Under the pieces are notes generated by a model that was given only the letters and a program-made list of their open reading frames with translations, made no database searches and was not told where the DNA came from. A stretch of 64,000 bases of DNA from assembly GCF_029852145.1 (NCBI RefSeq), contig NC_079970.1:7936001-8000000 (forward strand), read 5' to 3'. This DNA is from Microplitis mediator (lineage: Eukaryota; Arthropoda; Insecta; Hymenoptera; Braconidae). Positions 15,101 to 30,100 of this stretch are shown here, in pieces. Made by a program: the position numbers and the translations under genes. The stretch's first letter is position 1. Every line of letters begins with the position of its first letter.

Positions 15101-18100
15101 TGTTTTCACCCATGTCCTTTTGTGTCTACCGTCACATTTCCAGCCTCTGATCTTTCATCTGTCTATCTATATACATACATACACACATACATACATACTT
15201 TTCGTATTAGTTTTTTAGTATTTTCTAGTATTTTATGAAAAAAAATTTATTTCTGTATTATTTTTTTGCTTCTTTATCACTCGGTCAACTCATGGTTCTC
15301 CTCATCCTCAACCATCCGTTCTTTTTCGGTCGACCGATGAATTTTCCTCGAAATTCACCCCTTCCAATCATCAGAATAGAACCAAAACCAGCACTAACAG
15401 CAGCAGCAGCAGCTCTAGCAGCAGATGGTTGACCAAGTCGAGGGTGGAGAATCACCGTTCGACTTTTTGTCGCTGGTTTATTTTTTCGTGTCATCGGAAA
15501 TCTCGGAGCGAAAATGCCCACGTCGACCGCCGCGACAGACAGACGGCGAGCTCAACAACTCGAGTATTGAGTTCGAGTATAGCGAATGCCGGAAAAAAAA
15601 AGAAAAATAAATAAAATGGTATGAAGGTAAAAAAATATTATCTATGCGCAAAAAAATAAGTTGAAACGAATCGGTAATCGTTCCGAGAGATGCACAAAAG
15701 AGTACCGGTAAATAAAATACCCGGCGGGATTGTGTAAGCATCAAAACGAAGCAGGAAAAAAAAGAGCAAGTACGAATCAACGGTGACGCGTCTCTGACAT
15801 GTTTATTTAATATCGCGATATGACGAGTGCAAGGCACTGCATCAAAAGTATGAGTAGAATATGCTTCAAGCTACACCGCACAGTTATTTTCATCACACAC
15901 ATATATATGTATGTATATACGATGCGTATGTCATTTTATTGTTTACTGACAAAAAGATTGACATTTATTATTATTTTCATTATTTATTTTTACTATACGG
16001 AATTTGATGTAGTAAAGTAAAAAAGAATTTTTTTTTGTCAATAAAATATCGCTTGTGAATTCATCAAATACAAAAAATTAAAAAGATTTAATTAAAATTT
16101 TATTTACATAATTAATTCATAAAAATAATTTTTTGAATTAATAAATTATGAAAAATAGAGTCAGAATTTTTTTTTATTCATATTGCTGCGATATGTAACT
16201 CAGAATTTCATAATATTTTATTAATTTGCATTATTAAATTTTTTGAATATTCAATTATGTTAATAATCTTTTTGAAATGAAAAAAAATCCTTTTTAAATT
16301 ATTATAATTTATAATTTAAGGATTACAAAAAATATATGAGCTGAATAAATTATCCAGTTGGTTGAGTGAAATAATTAAAATTTTTAGCATCTAAAAAAAA
16401 TGATTTCTTGAATTATAAATATTATTTTTACAGAGAAACAAATTAATTATTCATACAGTCGAGTGGGTTGTAAAACATAAAAAAGAATTTAATTTAATAA
16501 TATTTAATGCTCAGTACATTTTGATCAGTTATGTTGTTGTACGCGATACTTTAGCGTTAACAATTTAATGAGAACTTTAGTCTTTTCTACTCGCGCACTG
16601 AGGATTTATCTTTGTAATCCAGGATGAAATATTTAATTAATTTAGAAGTTTAAAGCTATCCGGTATATTTTGTTATTAAAGGTATGGGCTTTCGTCCAGA
16701 TCCTTCTTCAATAGCCGTACCGTACTCTTGTACTTGTGCTTGTATTTTATACGCAAAACTCTGGGTATGATGAAACTCGTGTAAAGATAAACGTGGGGTA
16801 GATATACACCAGCCTCTTTTAATACATACTTATACAATATATATATGACTATATCATAATATAGAAAAGTAGTCTCTTCTTCCCGTTTTTAGTTTCTCAC
16901 GGCACTTACGCGCCACTCGGTTAATTCATACCCGTTGGCCTCCACTCAAGTCAGCCCATGTAACACCAGCCGAGAATATGCGCGAAAAAAAAATAATATT
17001 TATAAAAATGAAAGTCTTCCGTGCATAATCCTGCGAGAAAATCCATCTGTTAAGTAACATATTTTTTTACTACACGCAAAAAAATGAATTATAAAAACTA
17101 ATAATTGACAACTAAAAATTTAGAATGTGGTCACAATTTAATATCATTTCAAACAGTAATTTCGTGCTTTTATAGAATAAATTATAATAAACTTAATTTA
17201 AATACTGAAATTTAAAGTTTATATGTAAATAAATCATGTTACAAGTAACAGAAATTACTGTTTGGTAAATAAAAAAAGAGCCATCCGGCCTTACCCGGAA
17301 TGGAAAGGTAGATTTCTTATGTAAATACAATAAAGCTACAATAGTGTAATTAATACTTATTTTGTAAGCTTAAACATGAATTTCAAGAAAATGAGTTATG
17401 CCTTATCATTTAGAAGTTATTAGAAGACTAAACTGCAAAAATAACCTTTTTTTATTTTTTGTGAAATTTTCGATATCATCAAATTGTTAGAAAAGATGTT
17501 TTAAAAAATCAAGAATTACAGTGAAAATTAAAGTTAATCGTCCAAATTTTGAGATATTTTTTACAGAATTGAGTTATCGTTTTCGGTTCAAAAGTTATTT
17601 AAGGATAAAGCCAGAAAATTCATTTTTATGAAAATCAAAATAAATTTCAAACACCCACAACTTTCAAACTAATCGACCGATTGGGCTCATCTTCGAACTT
17701 GATCAAGGTAATCGTTCAATAAATAAGTCTATAAAATTTCATTAAGATCCGTTAAGAATTGCGGGTGCTATCGTGATGACAAGGCGCGTTATATCGTATA
17801 TATATATATATATCGCATAATACATACATATATAAACTTTTGAGTGGATGGTATTTTTTGACTCTACTAGGTAAAATAAGATATATGGTGGCAAAATTCT
17901 TTGATAATTCGATCATGAGACCCATTGCAATAGTCCGATTTCTAAAGAAATCTACCTAAAAATGAAATTATAGTAATTTAACGTTTTAGTTTCAACATTC
18001 GCTGTTTGGAACATTAAAGTTTATAGTAAAAAAGTAAAAAAACATTCAGTACGATAAACAAAATTTTCAATGTCGTACAATTGATTTTACATACAACGTT

Positions 18101-21100
18101 ATTTAATTATTACTTTCTTAAAATTGTAGAAAGTAGGGTACGAGCACCAGTACCCAGCCCCAAGCCAGTAGCCAGCCACCTCATGTTAAATTATATCTAT
18201 ATATATTTTGAGCCAGTGTTAAAGTATATGACCGGCTGACTACTGGTTAGGGGCTGGGTACTGGTGCTCTTACTCGATATCTTAAGCTCATCAGTTTTTG
18301 TAGTTTGAAACAATAAAATTTAACTTGTGTTTGTGGGCTTCCAATGTATGTGAAAGAATTAACCCAAAGTATTACTAATGCGACTATACCTTCATGGCAA
18401 GATAACGTATTTTATCACTTCAAACAATAAAATTTAAAGACCAAAAGGGACTATTTTTTTTTCATATCAATATATTTTAAAGAATCACTTATACTTTTTT
18501 GCTGTCAACATTATATTATTTATGAATTACCTTCTTTGCTGCGGGTTTATTGTTCAAACAATAAAAATTAATGAAAATCCGAATAAAATTTACTATTTTT
18601 TTACGTGTACCAAAACCAAACTTCCTAACTGATGCAAATGAATTTTTCTCAGAAAAAATTTATCAAATAAATCTAATAAATTATTTTGTGAAATATTAAT
18701 TACGAAATCTTTGCAATTGACAAAGTGCTTGCTATAAGCTGTGTCAAAGGTTAATAAATAAAATTTATTTAAAAATGATTTGACGTAAAGTGTATTGACA
18801 TTTTTCGTGCTCTCTAGTGTACACAGGGATTTTGTAAATTTTTTAATATTTTTTTTTTATCACTAGTCATATTCGTGATCCTAGGACAAATATAACCCAG
18901 AGAGTGAAATCCATACTTACAAATTGATCCCATCGTATCCGGCACCGATGCCAACGTGGTCAATTCCCGCGACCTTTCGCACGTGATTGATATGCGCTGA
19001 AACATAAAATCCAACTACATGAAAATGTGTACATCAATATACATACATACATACACATAAAATCATAACGTCATATGATATATATACATTTGTACAGATA
19101 TGCGTAGATATGAGTGGACGAGTGTAACGAGCGTGCCTCTGGCAACCCGCGTAATTGGTTATATGCGATGGAAAAAAAACGAATTTTCATGCATAAATGT
19201 TATCAGCACTGCCAATAATAATCGCTGATTGCTGATACGCCTCAGTCGATAAAAAATTTTAAAAAATAACAACAACAGAAAAAATGATAAAATCGATTGC
19301 CATAAAGAATTTCATTTATTTCAAACTTCAAAATCTACTCAAATTTAATTCGCGTAACTTTCTAGTATAATAACAAAATAAAAAAAATATAACACGAAAA
19401 AAGGAGTTATATTCCGCATAGATTTTGTTGTAATCCAATTTGACGTATGCGTATACCTGTGAAAGCCGTCGAAGCGATCGAATGTGTATAATTCACTAGT
19501 CGGGCAGTAATCCCAGCTATGGACATCGTTTATTCTTAACGAGCTACTAAAAGTTCGTTTTTACATCCAGCCGTAGTTAAAAGATAATTAAAGGCACTCT
19601 TTAGCTGCCGTAAATACCATTACAAAGTACGATTTAAATATTAATCAGTTTGTTTTTTATTTTTTTTTTATTGCTTTAAAAGTCTCTTTACAGTGGAAAC
19701 ATTTTTTATAGATAATGTATAATCGCATTTTATATAATGGAAAAATTTGGAGCTTATGTAAAAGTAAAATATATAGAGACTAAATCTGGCCACGTGTTGA
19801 ATAAAAATAATTAAATAAATTAGTCATAATAAATTAAATGAAAAGATTAATTTAAGTGAATTATTGAATCACTGGCAACATGACAAATTCGGTGTGTGAG
19901 TTTAGCTTGAGATTGAGAGCAGGGCAGACGAGAGACTGAGATAGAGAGAGTCAAGTGGTTTAATCGTGACTAAGAGACGCGACTTGGTAGTAGATTAAGT
20001 GACTCCAGGAGATTATACACATCCCGGTAACTGGAATCGACGCTCTCTCATAGTGCGCGTGATAATCGCGCGTAAATTATTCAACTGTTCCTTACTTTAC
20101 GATAACGCCAAGAAGATTAACCTAATATAGAAACTAAGCTATAAATATATATATATTTGTAAAAGTGTGATGAGCATTTATTTTATGACTGTAAATGCTA
20201 CTGGAAACAATTTAAATGAAAGGAGAGCCGGTTGAAGAATAGCATAAGTTGAATATTAAAGTTGTGTAACAAGGATAAGATTCAAAAGTTTAAAGTATAT
20301 AACATTCTAGATCCCATAATACACTAGTAGAGGATCATGAAAATGGTTTTAAAGGCGTGGGCCAACTAATGCGTGTTTCTTGCTCTCTTTCTCTCGGTTT
20401 TCGACTAGCGATATCCTCGACAAAATTGGCAGCTCCCTTGAGAGACACTTGGCGTATAAATTTAGCACGAGAAATTCAGTGTAGTGGCCTGTTCCGTTCC
20501 TTCGTTGGTTGGTTTAAACCACTGCCGGCGGCTAAATCCCAAGTGATGCTATATACTCGGTTTGGAGTAACTATAATGTGAGAGAGAATAAGACGAAAAG
20601 ACCGCGAATTTTAGAATACCTTGAGGGCAACTGTATTCAAGAGATTTAATTATCCTTAATTCAACACGACTAAGTGGTTTTAAGTGACTCGTCTCATTTT
20701 AAATGCTATTAAACCGAAAAAATAAAACAAAACTTTATAAATAAAATTATCTATGTATATAAGAGTGGTCCTTGAAAGGGCGATTGTTTTAATATTTTAT
20801 GATCACCTCTCAAACTGTTCCAGATACGGGAAAAAAATCCCTTAAGGTTTCAGCTCTTAATTCCAAAAGAAATGCATACCGCAAAATTAGTTTATGATTT
20901 TTTATGTGGTTTACATGATTTTTTTTTCATTTTTTTGACTTATTATCTACTTACAAAAATCTAAAATGTTCCATAGTGATAATATCGCGTTACTGATGCC
21001 ATAAGGGCGTATCCCGAAAAAACTACCCTTGAAAAGGCATAAGGGCGTATAAAAAATTTTTTCCGGGAATCGACGTAGTTATGCCTGAAACGGGCAGAAA

Positions 21101-24100
21101 TGCAAAAAAAAGTTTTGGTACGCCCTTATGGCACCCAAGGTACCTACCGGGAGCCATAAGGGCGTACCAAAAAATTTTTTTTTCGGGAAACAACGTACTT
21201 TTACTTGAAACGCGTAGAAATGACGAAAAAAAAATTTTTTTTTAATTTGAAATTTTTTGGTACGCCCTTAGGGCACCCGACGTACCCACTGGGGGCCATA
21301 AGGGCGTACAAAAAAAAAATTTCGGGAAACGAGGTATTTTTACTTTAAATGCATAGAAATGATGAAAAAACTTTTTTTTCAAATTTGAAATTAACTTTGA
21401 TCAAAATTTTTTGGAATACTTTTATTCAAAATGATCACTCTCAATCACAAATAAAGTGATCAAAGTTAATTTTTTTATCATTTCTATGCATTTAAAGTAA
21501 AAATACGTCGTTTCCCGAAAATTTTTTTTTTGCATTTCTGCCCGTTTCAGGCATAACTACCTCGATTCCCGGAAAAAATTTATTGGTACGCCCTTATGGC
21601 ATTTGTAACGCGATATATAAAGATCTAGTATACTAATTTTTCATTTTATCATTTACCACTTATTCGATTTATGTATATTATAAATTAATTTATAATGATG
21701 AATAAATGATAATTTAAGCTAATAATTGATCAGTGATATCGAATTTATAAAATAAAAGTTAGTAACTTTTGCAATTTTCGGCTGGAAAAATCAGTATCTA
21801 AGATACCAATTCTTAATTTAACCAATCATTACTCTTTAATAGATTATGCCGCAAATTAATGAACTTTCACTAATAAGTCACGTATTATACTTAAAAGTAG
21901 AAATATTTACTTACTTTTTGAAATAATTGATAGTAGTTTTTAGGAATCTACAAAAATTAATAAACTACTTTGCATTAAGTACATAATAGTACTAATTATT
22001 GATAACAGATTCCACTTTTTACTATTATTTATTCATTTTTAGTATTCTGTTTTTTCCGTGTAAATAACACACCGGTGTGAGTTCATTTTCACACCGCTTT
22101 TTTTTACAGTGTATTTAAAGTTTTTAATTAGCGTTAATTTTTTACTTACCAGCAACATCTGCGAGCGTTGATTTTTCGCCGCAGCTTATAAAATGTGGGT
22201 AAAAAGATACCATAACTATGCCACCTGATTGGGCCTAGTTGACATTAAATACAATAAGTAAATAAATTATTGTGATTCAAAGAGTGAATTGAGTTTGTGA
22301 TGAAAGAAAGTAAATAACTTACAAGTAATTGAAGAGCATGATCGGGTACATTTCTTGAAGAATTACACAGTGCATGAGCACTACTATGGCTAAAAATTAC
22401 TGGAGCTTTAGAAACACCCATGGCATCCAACATTGTTGGTACAGAAACATGAGATAGATCTACCATCATTCCTAGTCTGTTCATCTCCAGGACTATGCTC
22501 TGAAATAAAAAAAAAATAAAAATAAAAATAAACAAAATACTTGTGGGTATAATGGATTCTATTGTTGAGCTTGGAATTGGGAACTCGAGACGATTGTTGA
22601 TTCTAGACCCCGTTATACCCTGATACTGTGCTGCTGTTACTGCTACTACTGCTACTGCTACTGCAGCAGCTTCTGGTTACCATCTCGAGCTTTTGTATTG
22701 GATTCAATGAAAATAAGGTTTCAAGATTCGATGAGCTGCGGAGAAAATCGGATCTTACTAGACTGCTGTTTTGAATAAAAAAGTAAAGAAATAAAAGATA
22801 AAATAAAGTACAGAAAAAAAAATAAATAAAAGATAATATTATCTTTTATACTTCTGAATGTGCAATGGCTCGGCTGTTTAAATTCTTAAAGCAAATATTG
22901 GAATTTTTATTTCTTTTCTTAACAATATGAGATTCACTATATTCTCAAGTAGATCACCAGTAAAAATACTTTCAAGAGACAAAGAATGATAAAATATATA
23001 AAATAAAAAAGACGATGATGAGGAAAAGGACGGGGATAAAAAAGACAAATGAAAAAGTAACGTTGAGTTACTGACACTTATTGCCCTGTCTCTGGATAGA
23101 AGATCAGTCTTTTTCATCCGGCCTTTTCGATTCACACCTTGAATTCCAATGTTTTTCCTACTTCGTCAGCATGTCCTGGCAAGTCGTACCGGAATTTTTA
23201 AATCCCACCCACGGTTCCTAAATAAACAGGCACCTCCTGCATACGTCAAATATAAATTCTCTAGTAGATAAAGTAAAAATAGAACAAATAAAATTTACTT
23301 CTTATAAGGATAAAAATCCTTGGAATTTGTCCTCATAAATCATTCACATTTTTTTTTTTATACAACTAAATTAATATTGCTGCTACTTTTATTCTTTTCA
23401 AATTTATCTGATTGCGTAAAAATAAAATAATTAGATGAAAAACGTGGAAATTAAATTCAAGTACTAGACTAAAAAAATAAAATAAATAAAAAAGCTGAGA
23501 AGAATTCTACAAGTAAGTAAACAATAACGAGTGTGGTAGCTTAATGAAAGAGGGATGATCCCTAGCCCCTGTTAGCTAACACATTTATCAGTTTGGACAA
23601 AACTACACCGCACACATCGTTAAAGTGACTTTTTTTTTTTATTATTTTTGTCGAGGGTCTTAAGAAGTTATCTTATCTCTAAACTTGCTTTGACTTTCGT
23701 TAGTTTGCTGAATTAAAGTTCAGTTTTATCTTATTCTATTTTTCAACTCACTTCGTACTTTCTTAGCTATATTTTATTTATTCATTATTTTCTAGCTTTA
23801 TTCTTAGCGCAGCAAAATATATAAATATGCAGGAAAAAATTTTTTTATCGCAAAACATGATAGAATAAAATGTTGTGTACGGCAATGGAATAAAGACGAC
23901 TAAATAATGTAACGAAAAAGAAAAGAAGGACGACGTTGAGGGTTGATGAAAAGCAGCGGCCGTAAGTCCAACTGAGCTGAGTCTTTCCATTATTCAAGCA
24001 ATTTATTTTCCCGGGAGTCAGTGTGTATAAGAAAAAAAAAAAAATAAATAAATAAAAGAAGAAAAAAAAGTTCAACGACGACGAAAGCCAAAGTTACCGA

Positions 24101-27100
24101 GTGCTGGTGCATTTCTTCGCTGTAAAAGTACCAAAGAAATAAAAGTGTGTACGAAAGGCAGATGTTTTTCGTCGTTTAACCCAGTAAATTTTTATTTATT
24201 TTTTTAATGTCGTACACACCCACCGCAAAACCGATTTTCGCTTCATTCACATATACACCTAAACTATGTAATTCATGGATATATGAGGAAAAGTATGTAT
24301 GTATATAACAAATACCGGAGAAATTCAACATACTCGTGAATCGATAGCTCGAGAAAATTCCACAGCTTTTGCAGCAACGACATTTTTTTTTGCAAACGTT
24401 GCCGATGATGGAGAAATTTTTTTTTTTCTGAGGGTGAAAAAAAAATACATTTCCTTTCGTATTTCTCACGTTTATATATATATAGATATATGTTAGAAAA
24501 AAAAATATACACATGGAATAGAAATAAGAAGCATTTTCATCGATACATGCCGAATGATATTGCAACCCGTGTCAAAGAGTGCGAGGAAAAATTTAAAAGG
24601 AAACGGATGACCTGACTGAGCGGGTTGAAATTCACTCTCGGGTTGCCTTAACTTGTTTTTTATTTTTTGACTTTTTTATTTTTTATTTCCGACTGTCGAC
24701 CTAACTAACGCGCCAATGACGTTTCCCATATTCTCTCTGCTCAGCATATTGTTATTTCATTTGCATCCATACATACTCCGGTGAATTCAAAATATGATGG
24801 ATATTTACCTTTGACTTCCGGTTTATATGAAATAAAATTTCTTCTATTGTCAGCGGAACATTTTTCGTTACCTTCGTATATATAGTAAACGTAAACTGCG
24901 TTATATGGAGTAAGAAAATTGTTGAGCTATATTTTATATAAAGTTGTATTGCTTTCTATCTAAGAAATACTTTATAGGAAAAGGAGTAAAAAAAGATAAA
25001 ATCTGTTTCAAAGACGAGAATTTATGGAAATGGTTATTTTTTATTTTATTTTATTAAATGAAAGACAAAAGTATATAGTGATGGATATAAATAAATAAAT
25101 GGAATGGGTTGTTAGCGCAGTTGGACGATATATTTTTTTATATGTTGAATTGGTAGTTGTTATAGATATAGCATATAGGTAAAAAGTTTGTGGTGAAAAG
25201 TTTGTTCATTCGAGTTTATACGTCGTAGAGTTTGGTTTGATTGATACAACTTTGGTACTCGGGCAATACCTTGTGGATTTCTTTCTCACTTGCTCATTCA
25301 GCTGCTGTTTAAGATTGGCGAAGGATATTATATGAGGAAGAGAAAGAAAAAGAAAAAATATTTGGCTAGAGTTTTACTACCGCTACTGTGTATATACGAG
25401 AAGGTAGTTGTTGGATCGAGGGAAAAACAAGTAAAGTTTACTTTTCTAAACTATCCGGCGTCTTTAGAAAATGTTGTTTTATTTATTTTTTTTTATCTTT
25501 ATTTTTACACTATTACTACCATACAACGACCACAGTCCCGTTCACCTAATTACTCGTAAAACTTTTGGGCTCACATCGACAGGTGGCGTCACAGGCTGCT
25601 ACGCTCGCTATAATAACCTCGAGTTCCCAGTCTCAAGTTGTCGACGCGAACCGGAAAATTTCAACATGAAGAATTTCCAATATTGCTGAAAACTTTTAAA
25701 CTTCCCTAGCATAATTCAAACTACTTTATCATTAATTTTATAAAGCATTTTTCAACTTCTCGCTATAAAAATCGACGATTTTCGAAAAAAATGCAAGTTA
25801 TTGTTTTCAGTCCGATTTTCGAAAATCGAAATTTCATTAGATGTCGATGTTTTGAGATCCCAGGAAGCTATTCTGACTATTTTCAAAGTGAAATCCGAGT
25901 GTATGGATGTGTGTGGAAACTTTCTATAACTTTTTAATGAATTAACCGATTTAGATAGTTCTTGTGAAAATCGACAGGGCTTGTCAGCCTGTCAACTATC
26001 CTGTAAATTTCAGACCATTCGATAGAATCGACTCTGAAAAATTACGAAAAGAAACAGTTTTTTTTTTACATTTCTCAGAAACCACTTGATAAATCGATTC
26101 TGAAATCTAATCAGTTTGAGAACAACAACACGCGTCGAATGCCACAATAACCATCTCAATTAGTTAGTTTGTTCGAGAGAAATAACTTTAGAGAAAGAAA
26201 TGGTAACAAACAGTTTTTTTTCGAATATCTCTGCAGTTACTCTATCGAACAATGTTGTAATTATATCAGCTCTAGAGCGCATAAAACGTGTCGATTGCCG
26301 TAAAGAGAAATGAAATAATGGTTCACCTCATTTTTCCTGGATGCACATAATGTAATTGACTCATCCTTTAAAAAATTACTCTTACTTTTTGACTTAAAAA
26401 GTCTCTTGTAATCACCGCATAGTTCATTGTAATCTATGTGATGATTTAGAAAATTCTGTCAACAAAAAGTTAGAGAAATGATCGTTATCTGAATTTCTCT
26501 TGGATGTTTCCTGTTTCGACGTTATGATCCAATTCAAAACTCCGTTTACTGTTCATTTCAATTACATATATGTATTTCTGCCCGAATCTATTCATTTCAT
26601 TAGCGATAATCTCAAACAGAAGTTTAAGAGTTACTTGTTTTTCTGAATTAATTTTGACTTTTTGAATTTTCGTAGTGCAAGGCAAGACAACGTTTTTTTG
26701 AGCCCGAAGGGCTCGAAAAATTCGATTCATTCAAGTACATTTTTGAGCTTGAAGAGCTCAAGCTTGCATTCACAATAATGTTGTTGAGATCCTTGAGCTC
26801 AAAAACAGTTCACTGGAAAGTTCATGAAACGTTTGGGGCTGCCAACCGCTTTTCCAGATTTTTATTTTTGTAACTTTCCGCTATGAAAATTAAAAATTTT
26901 CGAAAAATAGGAAGTTATTAATTGGTTTCGATACGATTTTCGAAAATCGAGTTTTCGTCAGATCTCGACGTTTTGAGGTCCTAGAAAGCTATTCTGACCA
27001 TTTTCAAATGGACTTCCGAGCGCTTGTGTGTGTGTATTAGACTGATTCAAAAAAATCAACAATTTTTTTTTTTTAAATCCCGCATTGAAATATCTGCAGA

Positions 27101-30100
27101 GTACCGAAAAAAGACGCCTGTGAAAACGAGAGCTCTGAATTTTAATAGTTAGAGGTCACGTATCGCAGATTTCTATTTTCCATTCAAACACCACGGGAAA
27201 AATTTTTTTTTTTTAGAATTTATTGTAGTGTTCAATTTCCTACAAAAATATTTATCGCGCATAAAAATCCGTTGATTGGTTTGTGAGCTAGAAAATTCTA
27301 AAAACAAAAATTTTTTTTCCCGTGTTATTTAAATGGAAAATAGAAATCTGCGACGCGCGACCTTTAAATATTAAAATTAAGAGCTCTGGTTTTCACAGAC
27401 CACTTTTTATGGTACTCTGAAGATATTTCAATACGGGATTTAAAAAAAAAAGAAATTGTCGATTTTTTTGAATCAGTCTAGTGTGTATGTAAACTTTTTT
27501 TGTCCCACGGTATCTTTAGAAAGAATCAACCGATTTTAGTGTTCTTAGCGGCAATCGAAAGGGCTCAACAAGACTTAGAACTGATCCAATTTCGAAGTCG
27601 ATCGGTCGAGTAGTTTACGAGTTAACTCTCTGAGCTTGAAAACAGCGGAAAGTTTTGGAGTTGTCCCGCAGTGTCAACTGTTTCTCATTTTTTTTTTTGT
27701 GAAATATCGACTAATTTAATTTTTTTAATTCTGTATCTAAATTATTTTTTTATTTCAATATCTGTTTAAATTAATCTATTTGCACCGAAATAACTTAGAC
27801 CTATTATAATTTTGAAAATTGCAATCTTAAAAAACTCATTGAAAAAATATTTATTGGTACTAGTTGTCTCAGTATTGTCGGTATAGTACTGTAATATTTA
27901 TGAGATAATTTTCTCTGTGTAGGGGAGAAGTACCTTAATTATAAGAGGGAGAAATTGTAACAATAATATAAAAGTATCACAGAGATGAGAAATATAATGT
28001 TTCTTTCTTAGTCCACAGTTTTTAATTTGTGAGAAATTAAATTTCTTGTTACAATTAAATTTAATTAAATTTTTTTCATCAATTCAAGAATTGTTTTATT
28101 TTTAATAACAAAATTTATCTCCGTACTGATTAATTGTAATTATGGTCATTAAATTAATTATAGTAATTTATTGCATAATAATTATATTTAAAAAATTTAT
28201 GATGTTACCATTGCGTCTTAATGCTGTTATAATTTACGATCCGAGCTGAGGCCAATCTCTAGTAAATTATAATTTTCTTTTAATTAATAAATAAATTGTT
28301 ATCGTGATTTTGTTTTGTGTATACTAGAGTAAATCAAACTAAGTGTTTCATAAATTTTAAAGATTAAAATTAAAAAAAAAAAAGTCAAGGGACTGTACAA
28401 ATAAGTTTTTTTTTTCAAACAATTAAGACACCGCTTTTTTGACGATTATTACTAAAATTTTAAGTGATTTATTGGTGAAAACATGTATTTATTCTTGGTA
28501 AATAAATATCATTAATTTTGTTAATTGAGAATTAAAAATGTGAATACTAAAGAAAAAAAAAAAATACCATGTTGATTATTTTATTCTTCGCTTATATTTT
28601 TGAAAAATAATACAAATTTTCAATTATTATTAAAAAAAAATATTTTTTCATTTTCGCATAAATTGGAATAGTTTCGAAAATTTTTTTTTTCATATTTTCA
28701 ATCAAATTTAACACAGAAAAAAAGCTTTTTTGAAGCAAAATATTTCTTTTTACCTCAAGAAAATTTTCGTTTTCAATTCATAATTAAAAAAATCCCTTAG
28801 CGCAAATAACAATTTTTTCGGGGCGAGTGAAAAATTTTTGCACTGAGAAATCCTTTTTTTCTGTGCATGAGTATGATGATTCCTCACTAAATTTGAGTAA
28901 GAAACATGATTTTTGAAACAATTTGAAAGTAAAAGCGCCTAAAAAAATAACATTTCTAAAAAATTATCAATATTACTTCTAAATATCATAAATCGTAAAA
29001 GCGATAAGTTACGACTTAACTTTGAAATTTTGGGTCCCTAATTTTCCATAGATTTTATAAAAAATAGTTTCAAATGAAAACTTTGAAACAATTATAATTT
29101 AATTAAAAAAAAAAGCAACTTTCATTATTGTTGGTTTTAACAAAGGAAGTGGTGAAATGTATTCCTTGCAAATTTGATAGTACCGATGAATTATGCGTCT
29201 AGTGATGTTTGAGAAACAATAACCAGGTATGTTATACAGATCAAGAGCATATGTTTGTAATAGAATATTGAAATCTAGATCTCCGGAATAGTTTGGGGCA
29301 ATGACTACGCAGTAGATTCTATTTGAGGTGTTCGTGTACTGGACTGTACTCACACTCTCGACAGACGCTGATTGAGCACGAGTGATGTGAGTAGAGCAGC
29401 GAATAGTGGGTTTGAAATATATATATCAAGGGACCAACAGAATGGAAACAACGAAGAGGAAATAGTTCTATTCCTATACACTTGTTATCAAGTGCGTGTA
29501 GATTTATACACATTACTGTCTACAGTCAATGCTTTAATTAATTGGTCCGTTTACACCGAGAGAGAGCAAGTGAGAGAGTGAATGAGGAAATACGTATACA
29601 CGCGTGAGCGGTACTTTTCCCAATGGGCAGCTTCGACAATTCCCATTTCCGGTTCTATTTATTTTCTCTCTCTTTCGTTTTTCCTCTTTTTCTCATTCCA
29701 TTTACTTGTATGTGGGCCACATCTCGATTAACTTTTCTACCGGTAATGTTCATTTATTTCATTTTTTTTATTGTTCAACTGCACGTTAATTACTTCCATG
29801 TACACGTTATTAGAATGTATACATTTACCTTTGACGTCATACAGTTTTTCAATTTTTAACGTCTCTCAATTTTAGTTTTTTTATTTTTCTCTTATATTTT
29901 CACATTAAATTACTTTGTCGGTGTTCAAAAAATTTTTTTTAACTAACAAATTAAAAAAAAAGATTTTTTGTTGACTTGAATTCGTCATTTAAAAATTTTT
30001 TTTCCTCATGATCATTTAATGCCTTGCTCGAGTGCATCGTAATGACTTTTTCACTTTATATAATTGCAAAATTTAAACCTGAATTTATAACAATTAAATG

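Larger units (their letters stand above)
12285..18920 (-). other. dipeptidase intron, 6.6 kb
   Basis: Donor GTAAGT at 18920 and acceptor TTACAG at 12285. It contains a TIR element at 12888-13162, a loose TIR element at 17073-18607 with a hairpin at 18133-18276, and a GC-richer patch with CAG/GCA repeats near 15390-15425. Nothing gene-like was recognised in about 13170-17070. Confidence 0.85.

Noticed and set aside
15235..15837. Cluster of short open frames in a GC-richer patch
   Set aside because: Five overlapping frames on both strands around a CAG/GCA-type repeat; mutually exclusive and without recognisable domains.
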